DNA of 9,772 nt from Flavobacteriaceae bacterium. GTDB taxonomy: Bacteria; Bacteroidota; Bacteroidia; Flavobacteriales; Flavobacteriaceae. The stretch spans positions 1-9,772 of the forward strand of contig JAHRWC010000123.1 in assembly GCA_019090365.1 (NCBI GenBank). Direction: 5' to 3'. Under the pieces are notes generated by a model, which saw nothing but the letters and a program-made list of their open reading frames with translations, did not search any database and had not been told where the DNA came from. The translations under genes were made by a program, and so were the position numbers. This document shows positions 1-7,393 of this stretch, in pieces; position 1 is the first letter of the stretch; every line of letters starts with the position of its first letter.

Positions 1-164
1 ATCAGTCATTTTTATTAGAATTTTTCTGCTTCAAAAATAGCCTTTTGCAAAAGTTGAACAAAATCATATACTTGTCAGTTATCAACGATTTAGTTGTTTT
101 GTTAACAGAAATATAAAGTATTCCTATAAATTGAAATTTATTCAATCAAACTCACAAATCATTT

Positions 165-172
165 TATCTTTG
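165..172 (+). promoter_or_regulatory. Candidate -7 promoter element for tgt
   Basis: TATCTTTG is an exact match to the Bacteroidota -7 consensus TAnnTTTG and lies 39 bases before the tgt start codon. No good -33 TTG element sits at the usual spacing. A transcription start near 178-180 would give a leader of about 33 bases. The rest of positions 1-211 is AT-rich, with only short open frames on either strand, and I see no convincing gene in it. Confidence 0.5.
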
Positions 173-211
173 TACCCGTTTGCAAAAATGCAGGTGAATT
201 AAAACAAACGA

Positions 212-1342
212 ATGCAATTTAAATTAGAATCAACCGACGTAGCAAGTCAAGCACGAGCAGGAACAATAACTTTAGATCATGGAACAATAGAAACTCCTAT
301 CTTCATGCCAGTAGGTACTGTTGCTACAGTGAAGGGTGTTCACCAACGTGAATTAAAGGAAGATATTAACCCAGATGTTATCTTAGGTAATACCTATCAT
401 CTTTATTTACGTCCTGGCGTTCCTATTCTTGAAAAAGCAGGTGGGATTCATAAATTTATGAATTGGGACCGCAATATTTTAACCGATAGTGGAGGTTATC
501 AAGTGTATTCACTTTCTTCTAATCGAAAAATTAAAGAAGAAGGAGTTAAGTTTAAATCACATATTGATGGAAGCTACCATGTTTTTACACCTGAAAACGT
601 AATGGAAATCCAACGTTCAATTGGAGCAGATATAATTATGGCTTTCGATGAATGTACGCCTTATCCATGCGATTATAAATACGCAAAACGATCGATGCAT
701 ATGACACATCGTTGGTTAAATCGTTGTATCAATCACCTAGAAAAAACACCTTTAAAATACGATTATAATCAAACATTTTTCCCAATAGTTCAAGGAAGTA
801 CTTATAAAGATTTACGTAAACAATCTGCCGAATATATTGCTTCAGTTGGAGCAGAAGGGAATGCTATTGGAGGTCTTTCAGTAGGAGAGCCTGCTGAAGA
901 AATGTACGAAATGACTGAGGTTGTTACAGCAATACTTCCGAAGGATAAACCAAGATATTTAATGGGAGTAGGTACACCAATTAATATTCTTGAAAATATA
1001 GCCTTAGGAATTGACATGTTCGATTGTGTAATGCCAACAAGAAATGGTAGGAATGGAATGCTATTTACTGCACATGGTACCATAAATATTAAAAATAAGA
1101 AATGGGAAGACGATTTTTCTGAAATTGACGAAATGAATATAACTTGGGTAGATACTGCTTATAGTAAGGCATACTTAAGACATCTTTTTACAGTTAATGA
1201 AATGTTAGGCAGACAGATAGCTACGATTCACAATTTAGGATTTTACTTATGGTTGGTTCGTGAAGCGAGAAAGCATATATTAGCGGGTGACTTTAGTACC
1301 TGGAAAAATATGATGGTTAAACAAATGGACAAAAGGTTATAA
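212..1342 (+). CDS. tgt: Queuine/preQ1 tRNA-ribosyltransferase (tRNA-guanine transglycosylase)
   Basis: This enzyme swaps the wobble guanine (position 34) of GUN-anticodon tRNAs for the queuosine precursor preQ1, in the cytoplasm. The 376-residue length is normal for bacterial Tgt. Visible family motifs are TDSGG (D92, base recognition), MAFDECTP (D146), PIVQGS (Q194), GGLSVGE (220-226) and FDCVMPTRN with D271 as the expected nucleophile. The usual GGFQVFS reads GGYQVYS here, and RNARNG reads RNGRNG. The zinc site is degenerate: the CxCxxC cysteines before the YSxAYLRHL motif are replaced by N309, T311 and D314, while the fourth ligand, H340, remains at the usual spacing of 26. The rest of the C-terminal fold is intact, so this looks like a functional enzyme and not a pseudogene. 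The ATG at 212 is the only sensible start; the in-frame ATG at 188 is cut off by a TAA at 200-202. The permease gene follows 25 bases downstream. Confidence 0.97.
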   Translation: MQFKLESTDVASQARAGTITLDHGTIETPIFMPVGTVATVKGVHQRELKEDINPDVILGNTYHLYLRPGVPILEKAGGIHKFMNWDRNILTDSGGYQVYSLSSNRKIKEEGVKFKSHIDGSYHVFTPENVMEIQRSIGADIIMAFDECTPYPCDYKYAKRSMHMTHRWLNRCINHLEKTPLKYDYNQTFFPIVQGSTYKDLRKQSAEYIASVGAEGNAIGGLSVGEPAEEMYEMTEVVTAILPKDKPRYLMGVGTPINILENIALGIDMFDCVMPTRNGRNGMLFTAHGTINIKNKKWEDDFSEIDEMNITWVDTAYSKAYLRHLFTVNEMLGRQIATIHNLGFYLWLVREARKHILAGDFSTWKNMMVKQMDKRL

Positions 1343-1367
1343 GTCAATAAAATTTACATATTCCTAT

Positions 1368-2447
1368 ATGCTTAGCATTCTAGATAGATATATTTTAAAA
1401 AAATACTTAGGGACATTTTCCTTAATGTTATTACTTTTTATTCCTATAGGAATTACAGTTCATCTTGCTGAAAAGATTGATAAAATCCTTGAGAAAGAAG
1501 TTCCGTTTATTGAAGTTGCTTTGTATTTTTTAGATTTTACCATCTATTTTGCAAACCTATTATTTCCTCTATTCTTATTTTTATCCGTTATTTGGTTTAC
1601 TTCAAAACTTGCAAATAATACTGAAGTTATTGCCTTTTTAAGTAGTGGAGTTTCTTTTTACAGATTTTTAAGACCTTATATTATAGGAGCAACAATAGTT
1701 TGTGGTGGGGCTTTATTTTTAGGAATGTATTTAGCGCCAAAAGCAAGTAAGGGTTTTAATGAATTTAAATATAAATACTTGAAAAATGGTAATGACGGAA
1801 GAGATCGAGCACAGGTATATAGGCAAATTAATGAAAATGATTATATCTATGTAAGTTATTTTAACGTCGCAAATCAATCTGGAAATGATTTTACCTTAGA
1901 ACATTTTGATGGAAATGTTTTGAAATATAAAATTGCAGCAAAAAAAATAAGATTTAACGCAAAAGACTCAACATATACACTTTCAAATTATACGAAACGA
2001 ATCATCGGAGAGCATAATGATATTTTAGAAAGTAAAGCAAAAATGGATACAACATTTGCATTCGAAATGGAAGACTTAACTCCCGTAGAATATATTGCTG
2101 AAACATTAAATTATGTAGAGTTAAATGATTTTATTGAGCGAGAAAAAAAGAGAGGTTCTTCCTATATTAATCGGTATGAAGTTGTAAGTAATAAACGATG
2201 GAGTTTACCAATTTCTGCTTATATACTTACAATCATTGCTGTTGCAGTTTCTTCAATTAAAAGAAGAGGAGGAATGGGAGTTAACTTAGCAATTGGAATA
2301 GGAATTGGTATGATATTTATCTTTTTTGATAAAATTTTTGGAACAATGGCTGAAGAAAGTGATTTCTCTCCAATTGTAGCTACTTGGTTTCCTAATTTAG
2401 TCTTTGCTATCTTAGCAGTATATCTTTTAAGAAATGCGAAACGCTAA
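1368..2447 (+). CDS. LptF/LptG-family lipopolysaccharide export permease
   Basis: Inner-membrane permease of the YjgP/YjgQ family. In the LptB2FG complex, such proteins extract lipopolysaccharide from the inner membrane and pass it to the periplasmic bridge. The layout is the family's: three N-terminal membrane segments (about 15-35, 52-77 and 102-122), a soluble periplasmic domain of the jellyroll type (about 130-270), then three more membrane segments (about 281-297, 303-325 and 337-355). The N-terminus, with LDRYILKKYLGTF at 5-17, is typical; 359 residues is normal. I cannot say from one sequence whether it fills the LptF or the LptG position, and the partner gene is not in the window. No promoter is evident in the 25 bases after tgt, so co-transcription is likely. 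The 3' end overlaps the next gene by 14 bases, which suggests translational coupling. Confidence 0.9.
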   Translation: MLSILDRYILKKYLGTFSLMLLLFIPIGITVHLAEKIDKILEKEVPFIEVALYFLDFTIYFANLLFPLFLFLSVIWFTSKLANNTEVIAFLSSGVSFYRFLRPYIIGATIVCGGALFLGMYLAPKASKGFNEFKYKYLKNGNDGRDRAQVYRQINENDYIYVSYFNVANQSGNDFTLEHFDGNVLKYKIAAKKIRFNAKDSTYTLSNYTKRIIGEHNDILESKAKMDTTFAFEMEDLTPVEYIAETLNYVELNDFIEREKKRGSSYINRYEVVSNKRWSLPISAYILTIIAVAVSSIKRRGGMGVNLAIGIGIGMIFIFFDKIFGTMAEESDFSPIVATWFPNLVFAILAVYLLRNAKR

Positions 2448-3324
2448 ACTCCTTAATTATTTACACTTACATTTTATTGTATTTATTTGGGGGTTCACAG
2501 CAGTTCTTGGGGCGCTTATTTCAATTGATGCTATTCCGTTAGTTTGGTATAGAATGTTACTAGCAACAGGCTTTGTGTTATTAATTGTTCTTTATAGAAA
2601 AGAATCATTAAGACTTCCTTGGAAAACGATAGCTAGTTTTTGTTTTGTTGGTTTTCTTATTTCTTTACATTGGCTAGCTTTTTTTTCAGCAATCAAAGTT
2701 TCTAATGTTTCAGTTACTCTAGCGATGATGTCAACAGGTGCTTTTTTTGCATCTTTCTTAGAACCAATCATGTATAGAAGAAAGGTAAAAAAATATGAAG
2801 TGTTCTTCGGTCTAATTGTAGTTGTTGGATTGTATATAATATTTAAAGTAGAATCTAAATATTTCTTAGGAATAGTTTTAGGATTATCATCTTCTTTTTT
2901 AGGTGCTTTATTTTCTGTGTTTAACGGAAAGTTTGTAGAAAAACATTCAGCATCTGTGATTAGCTTTTATGAATTATTAGCAGGTGTGTTTTGTATTTCT
3001 GTAGTCCTGTTTTTTAAAGGTTCTTTTGATGCTTCTTTTTTTAAAATATCGACTATTGATTGGGTTTATTTAATCATCTTAGCTTCAGTTTGTACAGCCT
3101 ATGCTTTTATTGCTTCAGTACATGTTATGAAATGGATTAGTCCTTATACCATGATGTTAACAACAAACATGGAACCAGTATATGGTATATTATTGGCATT
3201 AGTCATTTTAGGTGATAATGAATATATGAGTCCTCAATTCTATTACGGAGCCTTAATTATACTTATTACAGTAATTATAAATGGTTATATAAAAACAAGG
3301 ATAAAAAAGGCAGAGTTTAATTAA
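2434..3324 (+). CDS. EamA/DMT-family transporter (drug/metabolite transporter superfamily)
   Basis: Integral membrane protein of 296 residues with about ten hydrophobic helices in two tandem EamA repeats (about 10-137 and 145-285). Family marks are the WGFTAVLG motif in helix 1 (19-26), a glutamate-proline at the end of the first repeat (FLEP, 108-111), and its counterpart [17 protein letters not shown] in the second (245-261). Members export or import small metabolites or amino acids; the substrate cannot be read from the sequence. The C-terminus is lysine-rich ([10 protein letters not shown]), as expected for a cytoplasmic tail. The ATG at 2434 lies inside the end of the permease gene in another frame. 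The [14 protein letters not shown] stretch right after it fits the usual start of flavobacterial homologues, so I keep this start. Gene clusters of this kind suggest an envelope role, but that is inference. Confidence 0.9.
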   Translation: MRNAKLLNYLHLHFIVFIWGFTAVLGALISIDAIPLVWYRMLLATGFVLLIVLYRKESLRLPWKTIASFCFVGFLISLHWLAFFSAIKVSNVSVTLAMMSTGAFFASFLEPIMYRRKVKKYEVFFGLIVVVGLYIIFKVESKYFLGIVLGLSSSFLGALFSVFNGKFVEKHSASVISFYELLAGVFCISVVLFFKGSFDASFFKISTIDWVYLIILASVCTAYAFIASVHVMKWISPYTMMLTTNMEPVYGILLALVILGDNEYMSPQFYYGALIILITVIINGYIKTRIKKAEFN

Positions 3325-3331
3325 AACTCTG
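3311..3331 (+). repeat. Inverted repeat at the end of the EamA gene
   Basis: CAGAGTTT (3311-3318) and AAACTCTG (3324-3331) form a perfect 8-bp stem with a 5-base loop that contains part of the stop codon. There is no clean T-run directly after it, so it is at best a weak terminator or a transcript-end stabiliser. It lies just upstream of the candidate accA promoter. Confidence 0.4.
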
Positions 3332-3343
3332 ATAACATTATTT

Positions 3344-3351
3344 TATATTTG
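3344..3351 (+). promoter_or_regulatory. Candidate -7 promoter element for accA
   Basis: TATATTTG matches the Bacteroidota -7 consensus TAnnTTTG exactly and ends 34 bases before the accA ATG. No clear TTG lies at the -33 distance. It suggests accA can be transcribed on its own even though it follows the EamA gene on the same strand. Confidence 0.5.
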
Positions 3352-3385
3352 TTCTCTATATTCAAATAATACAATATTAGATTTT

Positions 3386-4339
3386 ATGGAATATCTTGAT
3401 TTTGAATTACCTATTAAAGAACTGCAGGAGCAATACGAAAAGGCTTGTGAGATTGGTGCAGATAATGAAGTTGATGTGTCTGAAACTTGTGATCAGATAG
3501 AAAAAAAGTTGATTGAAACCAAAAAGGATATATATAAAAACCTTACTTCATGGCAACGTGTACAGATGTCTAGACATCCTAGTAGACCTTATACATTAGA
3601 TTATATTAGAGCAATTTGTGGTGACTCATTTTTAGAATTACACGGAGATCGTAATTTTAAGGATGATAAAGCAATGGTTGGAGGATTAGGTAAAATTGGA
3701 GACCAAAGCTATATGTTTATTGGTCAACAAAAAGGATATAATACAAAGACACGTCAATTTCGAAATTTTGGAATGGCAAATCCTGAAGGATATAGAAAAG
3801 CTTTACGTTTAATGAAATCTGCTGAAAAATTTGAAATTCCAGTAGTGTGTTTTATAGATACACCAGGAGCTTATCCAGGTCTAGAAGCTGAAGAAAGAGG
3901 GCAAGGTGAAGCTATTGCTCGTAATATTCTTGAAATGACTCGCTTAAAAGTGCCTATCATTGTTGTAATTATTGGTGAAGGTGCAAGTGGAGGAGCTCTT
4001 GGAATAGGAGTAGGAGATAAAGTGTTAATGTTAGAAAACACTTGGTATTCTGTAATATCTCCTGAAAGTTGTTCTTCAATTCTTTGGAGAAGTTGGGAGT
4101 ATAAAGAACAAGCTGCTGAAGCGTTAAAATTAACTGCTAATGATATGAAAAAGCAGAAATTAATTGATAAAATTGTACGTGAACCGATAGGTGGTGCACA
4201 TAGCAATAGAGAAAAAACATATACAACAGTTTCTAACGAAATAACAAAAGCTTTTGCAGAACTAAATAACTTATCCCCAAAAGAATTAGTGGATAAAAGG
4301 ATGGATAAATATTCTCAAATGGGTGTTTATAAAAGTTAA
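3386..4339 (+). CDS. accA: Acetyl-CoA carboxylase carboxyltransferase, alpha subunit
   Basis: AccA pairs with AccD as the carboxyltransferase that moves CO2 from carboxybiotin to acetyl-CoA, making malonyl-CoA for fatty acid synthesis in the cytoplasm. The 317-residue length is standard. The N-terminal part (about 10-52) is a charged helical region, as in the family. It is followed by the SRHPSRP motif (62-68) and the crotonase-type carboxyltransferase core. Core motifs include LELHGDR (83-89), IDTPGAYPG (157-165) and [12 protein letters not shown] (197-208), the last supplying backbone amides for the oxyanion site. The C-terminal PIGGAHSN (267-274) is also typical. The start fits the family's MEYLDFE N-terminus. 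accD is not in the window, as is common in this phylum. The gene has its own candidate promoter at 3344 and a strong terminator at 4363. Confidence 0.97.
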   Translation: MEYLDFELPIKELQEQYEKACEIGADNEVDVSETCDQIEKKLIETKKDIYKNLTSWQRVQMSRHPSRPYTLDYIRAICGDSFLELHGDRNFKDDKAMVGGLGKIGDQSYMFIGQQKGYNTKTRQFRNFGMANPEGYRKALRLMKSAEKFEIPVVCFIDTPGAYPGLEAEERGQGEAIARNILEMTRLKVPIIVVIIGEGASGGALGIGVGDKVLMLENTWYSVISPESCSSILWRSWEYKEQAAEALKLTANDMKKQKLIDKIVREPIGGAHSNREKTYTTVSNEITKAFAELNNLSPKELVDKRMDKYSQMGVYKS

Positions 4340-4362
4340 ATCCAACAACGATACTACTTTAT

Positions 4363-4394
4363 AAAAATCCGAAATTTAGATTTCGGATTTTTTT
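4363..4394 (+). terminator. Rho-independent terminator after accA
   Basis: A 13-bp perfect stem (4363-4375 with 4380-4392, core ATCCGAAAT / ATTTCGGAT) with the 4-base loop TTAG runs straight into seven Ts (4388-4394). It begins 24 bases after the accA stop codon and should end the tgt-to-accA transcripts before dnaB. A-runs on the other side could also make it work on the minus strand, but no minus-strand gene ends here. Confidence 0.85.
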
Positions 4395-4483
4395 ATGGTT
4401 ATTAACAATATTTATTAATTTATTAACTAAGTCTAGTGAACAATAGAGCTTATAAAAATGAGCTTTACTCTTAACAATTTATT

Positions 4484-4491
4484 TACATTCG
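4484..4491 (+). promoter_or_regulatory. Possible -7 promoter element for dnaB
   Basis: TACATTCG differs from the Bacteroidota consensus TAnnTTTG at one base. It ends only 4 bases before the dnaB ATG, so if used it would give an almost or fully leaderless mRNA. An in-frame TAA at 4472-4474 rules out an earlier start. The spacer from 4395 to here is AT-rich, with three copies of TTATTAA(C/T) at 4399, 4412 and 4420, whose role is unknown. Confidence 0.3.
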
Positions 4492-4495
4492 CTTA

Positions 4496-6043
4496 ATGGA
4501 AAAAATAAAACCTCAATCCAATTTCCCTCAACGTAATTCTCCAGTGATTTCACTTGAAAAAGGAAAATTGCCGCCGCAAGCACTTGATTTAGAAGAAGTT
4601 GTGCTTGGAGCGATGATGATTGATAAAAAAGGAGTGGATGAGGTAATTGATATTCTTCATGCTGATGTATTTTATAAAGAAGCACATAAACATATTTTTG
4701 AGGCCATATTTACACTTTTTGAAAAAAGTGAACCTGTTGACTTATTAACCGTTTCAACAAGATTAAAGAAGGAAGGTAAACTTAAAAGTGTAGGAGGTGA
4801 ATTTTACCTAATACAATTAACTCAAAAGGTGTCATCTTCAGCACATATTGAATTCCATGCACGTATCATACTTCAAAAATTTATTCAACGAAGTTTAATT
4901 AAAATTTCAAATGAAATTATTGAAGATTCCTATAATGAAGGAACCGATGTTTTTGATCTTTTAGATACTGCTGAGTCTAAATTATATGAAATTACACAAG
5001 GAAATATTAAGCGTTCTTCTGAAAGTGCTCAAAATCTTGTAATCCAAGCGAAAAAAAGGATTGAAGAAATTGCAAATAAAGAAGGACTTTCAGGAATTCC
5101 TTCAGGATTTTCAAAAGTAGATAAACTTACTTCTGGATGGCAACCTAGTGATTTAATAATTATAGCTGCTCGTCCTGGTATGGGTAAAACAGCATTAACT
5201 TTATCAATGGCCCGTAATATGGCTGTTGAACATAATATACCTGTTGCATTCTTCTCTTGTGAAATGTCATCAGTACAATTAATTACCCGACTTATTTCTT
5301 CTGAAACAGGATTGTCATCAGAAAAACTAAGAACAGGGCAATTAGAGAAACATGAATGGGAACAATTAAACGTAAAAGTAAAGAGCTTAGAAAACGCACC
5401 ACTTTTCATTGATGATACCCCATCCCTTTCCATATTCGATTTAAGAGCAAAGGCTAGACGTTTGGCATCTCAACACGGAATCAAAGTTATCATGATTGAT
5501 TACCTTCAGTTAATGACTGCTGGTGGAAGTCAAAAAGGTGGAAATCGTGAACAAGAAATATCAACTATTTCTAGAAACTTAAAAGCTTTAGCGAAGGAAT
5601 TAAATATTCCAGTAATTGCGCTTTCTCAATTATCTCGTGCAGTAGAAACCCGTGGAGGTAGTAAAAGACCTTTACTTTCCGATCTTCGTGAATCTGGAGC
5701 TATTGAGCAAGATGCTGATATTGTATCGTTTATATATCGTCCAGAGTATTATAAAATTGACGAATGGGATGATGAAGAACGTACACCAACTGCCGGTCAA
5801 GGTGAATTTATTGTTGCAAAACATCGTAATGGTGGATTGGATGAAATACGTCTTAAATTCGTAGGTCACTTAGGTAAGTTTGAAAATTTAGAAACTTTTG
5901 AATTTTCTACAGAGTTTCATTCTCGAATGAATGCTGCTGCAAACGATGATACTTTTAAAACGGATCACTTAGGGAATCCAGATGATGCTTTTGGTAGCTC
6001 GATGAATGATTCATCTCCTTCAGATAATGATGTGCCGTTTTAA
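4496..6043 (+). CDS. dnaB: Replicative DNA helicase DnaB
   Basis: Hexameric ATP-driven helicase that unwinds DNA at the replication fork and recruits primase. The order is an N-terminal domain (about 25-130, with LPPQALDLEEVVLGAMM), a linker helix (about 150-195) and a RecA-like motor (about 200-465). In the motor, Walker A is ARPGMGKT (225-232, K231), the catalytic glutamate is E256 in FSCEMS, Walker B is VIMIDYLQL (331-339, D335), and KHRNGG (442-447) carries the arginine finger R444. SQLSRAVETR (377-386) and LRESGAIEQDAD (397-408) are standard helicase motifs. No intein interrupts the gene. At 515 residues it is slightly longer than many DnaB proteins because of a low-complexity tail rich in Asp, Asn and Ser (about 479-515). 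The tail ends in DNDVPF, resembling the C-terminal tip of single-stranded DNA-binding protein. The gene has its own transcription unit after the accA terminator. Confidence 0.97.
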   Translation: MEKIKPQSNFPQRNSPVISLEKGKLPPQALDLEEVVLGAMMIDKKGVDEVIDILHADVFYKEAHKHIFEAIFTLFEKSEPVDLLTVSTRLKKEGKLKSVGGEFYLIQLTQKVSSSAHIEFHARIILQKFIQRSLIKISNEIIEDSYNEGTDVFDLLDTAESKLYEITQGNIKRSSESAQNLVIQAKKRIEEIANKEGLSGIPSGFSKVDKLTSGWQPSDLIIIAARPGMGKTALTLSMARNMAVEHNIPVAFFSCEMSSVQLITRLISSETGLSSEKLRTGQLEKHEWEQLNVKVKSLENAPLFIDDTPSLSIFDLRAKARRLASQHGIKVIMIDYLQLMTAGGSQKGGNREQEISTISRNLKALAKELNIPVIALSQLSRAVETRGGSKRPLLSDLRESGAIEQDADIVSFIYRPEYYKIDEWDDEERTPTAGQGEFIVAKHRNGGLDEIRLKFVGHLGKFENLETFEFSTEFHSRMNAAANDDTFKTDHLGNPDDAFGSSMNDSSPSDNDVPF

Positions 6044-6077
6044 TTTTTTCAGAAATGATTAACTTTTAATTTCTCTT

Positions 6078-6104
6078 TTGGAATAGAAATTGTCTGTATC
6101 TTAG
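6078..6104 (+). promoter_or_regulatory. Possible promoter for the secreted-protein gene
   Basis: TTG at 6078-6080 (within CTTTTGG) and TATCTTAG at 6097-6104, separated by 16 bases, resemble the Bacteroidota -33 and -7 elements. The -7 element has one mismatch. It ends 4 bases before the ATG at 6109, so transcription would start at or next to the start codon. The start itself is fixed by the signal peptide and by an in-frame stop at 6067-6069. Confidence 0.35.
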
Positions 6105-6108
6105 CCTT

Positions 6109-7368
6109 ATGTTGAGATTTTTATTCTTTTTAGCTTTAATAGTATTTACAATTCCTGCATCTGCTTCATACATCCTAATACCAATGGATGCTGAAAGTCA
6201 GAAAGAACATTTAAAAGCGTATGGAATTACCTACTGGACATTAGAAAGGCAACAAAAAGTAAAATGGTTATTGAATTATAGAGGAGGTTCTTTTTTATTA
6301 CCAGATTCCGAAGAAACCAGAAAAGAATGTCAGATTCGTGGAGTTTCTTTTGAAATCCTTTCCAATGCAATGACCGATCAAATTCTTACTGAAATTAGTA
6401 GTCCTTCTCAAAATATGGAAGCGGTTGTATTAGAAAAGGCACCAAGAATTGCAGTGTATTCTCCTAAAGGAAATCAACCATGGGATGATGCTGTAACTAT
6501 GGTGTTGACCTATGCTGAAATTCCTTATGATATTGTGTATGATGAAGAGGTGTTAGATGAACAATTACTTTTATATGATTGGTTGCACTTGCATCATGAA
6601 GATTTTACAGGACAATACGGAAAATTTTATAGAGCTTATAGAGCAGCACCTTGGTATATTGAAAACAAAAAAAATGCAGAAGCTTTAGCAGCGAAATTAG
6701 GATATGCAAAAGTTTCGGAAGCAAAAAGAGATGTTTCATTAAAGATTAGAAACTATGTTATAGGTGGTGGATTTATGTTTGCAATGTGTAGCGCAACCGA
6801 TAGTTACGATATAGCTTTAGCTGCTGAAGGAATAGATATTTGTGAACCAATGTTCGATGGAGATCCAAGTGAACCTGGATATCAAAGTAAAATAGATTAT
6901 AGTAAAACATTCGCTTTTAAAGATTTTATATTAGAACGCAGTCCGATGGTGTATGAGTTTTCTTCAATTGATATGACTCGTAGAAGAAAAGTGATAAAGG
7001 AAACCGATTACTTTTCATTGATGGATTATTCTGCTAAATGGGATCCAATTCCTTGTATGTTAGTGCAAAATCATACTGCTTTGGTAAAAGGTTTTATGGG
7101 ACAGACTACTTCGTTTGCTCGAGAGGAAGTAAAAGCAAATGTGCTTGTAATGGGTGAAAACAAATCGAATGGAGAAGCTCGTTATATTCATGGAATTAAA
7201 GGAAAAGGGTTTTTCACCTTTTATGGTGGGCATGATCCAGAAGATTATCAGCATAGAGTAGGTGATGCAAAAACAGAGTTAGCACTCCATCCAAATTCTC
7301 CTGGGTATCGCTTAATTTTAAATAACGTATTATTTCCAGCTGCTAAAAAGAAAAAGCAGAAGACATAA
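6109..7368 (+). CDS. Secreted protein of unknown function with an amidotransferase-like cysteine motif
   Basis: The 419-residue product starts with a clear Sec signal peptide (MLRFLFF..., hydrophobic to about 17, likely cleaved after ASA at 17-19) and has no lipobox, so it should be periplasmic or exported. The mature N-terminus (20-110) is a region I do not recognise. From 113 a Rossmann-like pattern begins: IAVYSPKG, then a helix and IPYDIVYDEE, and YDWLHLHHEDF (156-166). Then comes IGGGFMFAMCSATDS (218-232), which resembles the strand-turn-helix holding the nucleophilic cysteine (C227) of class I amidotransferase-like proteins. FTFYGGHDPED (369-379, H375) could supply the histidine. The C-terminus is a lysine-rich tail. 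From memory, flavobacterial homologues have been labelled asparagine synthetase B. I see neither the N-terminal Cys nucleophile nor the ATP-binding synthetase domain of AsnB, and the signal peptide argues against that role. The cyclase gene follows after 25 bases, so the two may be co-transcribed. Confidence 0.75.
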   Translation: MLRFLFFLALIVFTIPASASYILIPMDAESQKEHLKAYGITYWTLERQQKVKWLLNYRGGSFLLPDSEETRKECQIRGVSFEILSNAMTDQILTEISSPSQNMEAVVLEKAPRIAVYSPKGNQPWDDAVTMVLTYAEIPYDIVYDEEVLDEQLLLYDWLHLHHEDFTGQYGKFYRAYRAAPWYIENKKNAEALAAKLGYAKVSEAKRDVSLKIRNYVIGGGFMFAMCSATDSYDIALAAEGIDICEPMFDGDPSEPGYQSKIDYSKTFAFKDFILERSPMVYEFSSIDMTRRRKVIKETDYFSLMDYSAKWDPIPCMLVQNHTALVKGFMGQTTSFAREEVKANVLVMGENKSNGEARYIHGIKGKGFFTFYGGHDPEDYQHRVGDAKTELALHPNSPGYRLILNNVLFPAAKKKKQKT

Positions 7369-7393
7369 AAAGCGTATATTAAACCATGCTGCT

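Noticed and set aside
1..119. Possible gene tail at the left edge, on either strand
   Set aside because: The open frames are short, lack start context or recognisable sequence, and conflict with one another.
802..1083. Minus-strand open frame inside tgt
   Set aside because: It lies wholly within a well-supported gene and its translation shows no family resemblance.
3871..4206. Minus-strand open frame inside accA
   Set aside because: It is the antisense shadow of conserved AccA motifs and has no promoter or recognisable domain.
5029..5433. Minus-strand open frame of 134 codons inside dnaB
   Set aside because: It is opposite the conserved helicase core; the translation looks like an antisense artefact.
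6051..6074. Hairpin AGAAAT / ATTTCT after dnaB as a terminator
   Set aside because: Only six A/T-rich base pairs with a long loop and no T-run; likely chance.
6109..7368. Asparagine synthetase B as the product of the gene after dnaB
   Set aside because: There is no N-terminal Cys nucleophile, no ATP-pyrophosphatase domain, and the protein has a signal peptide.
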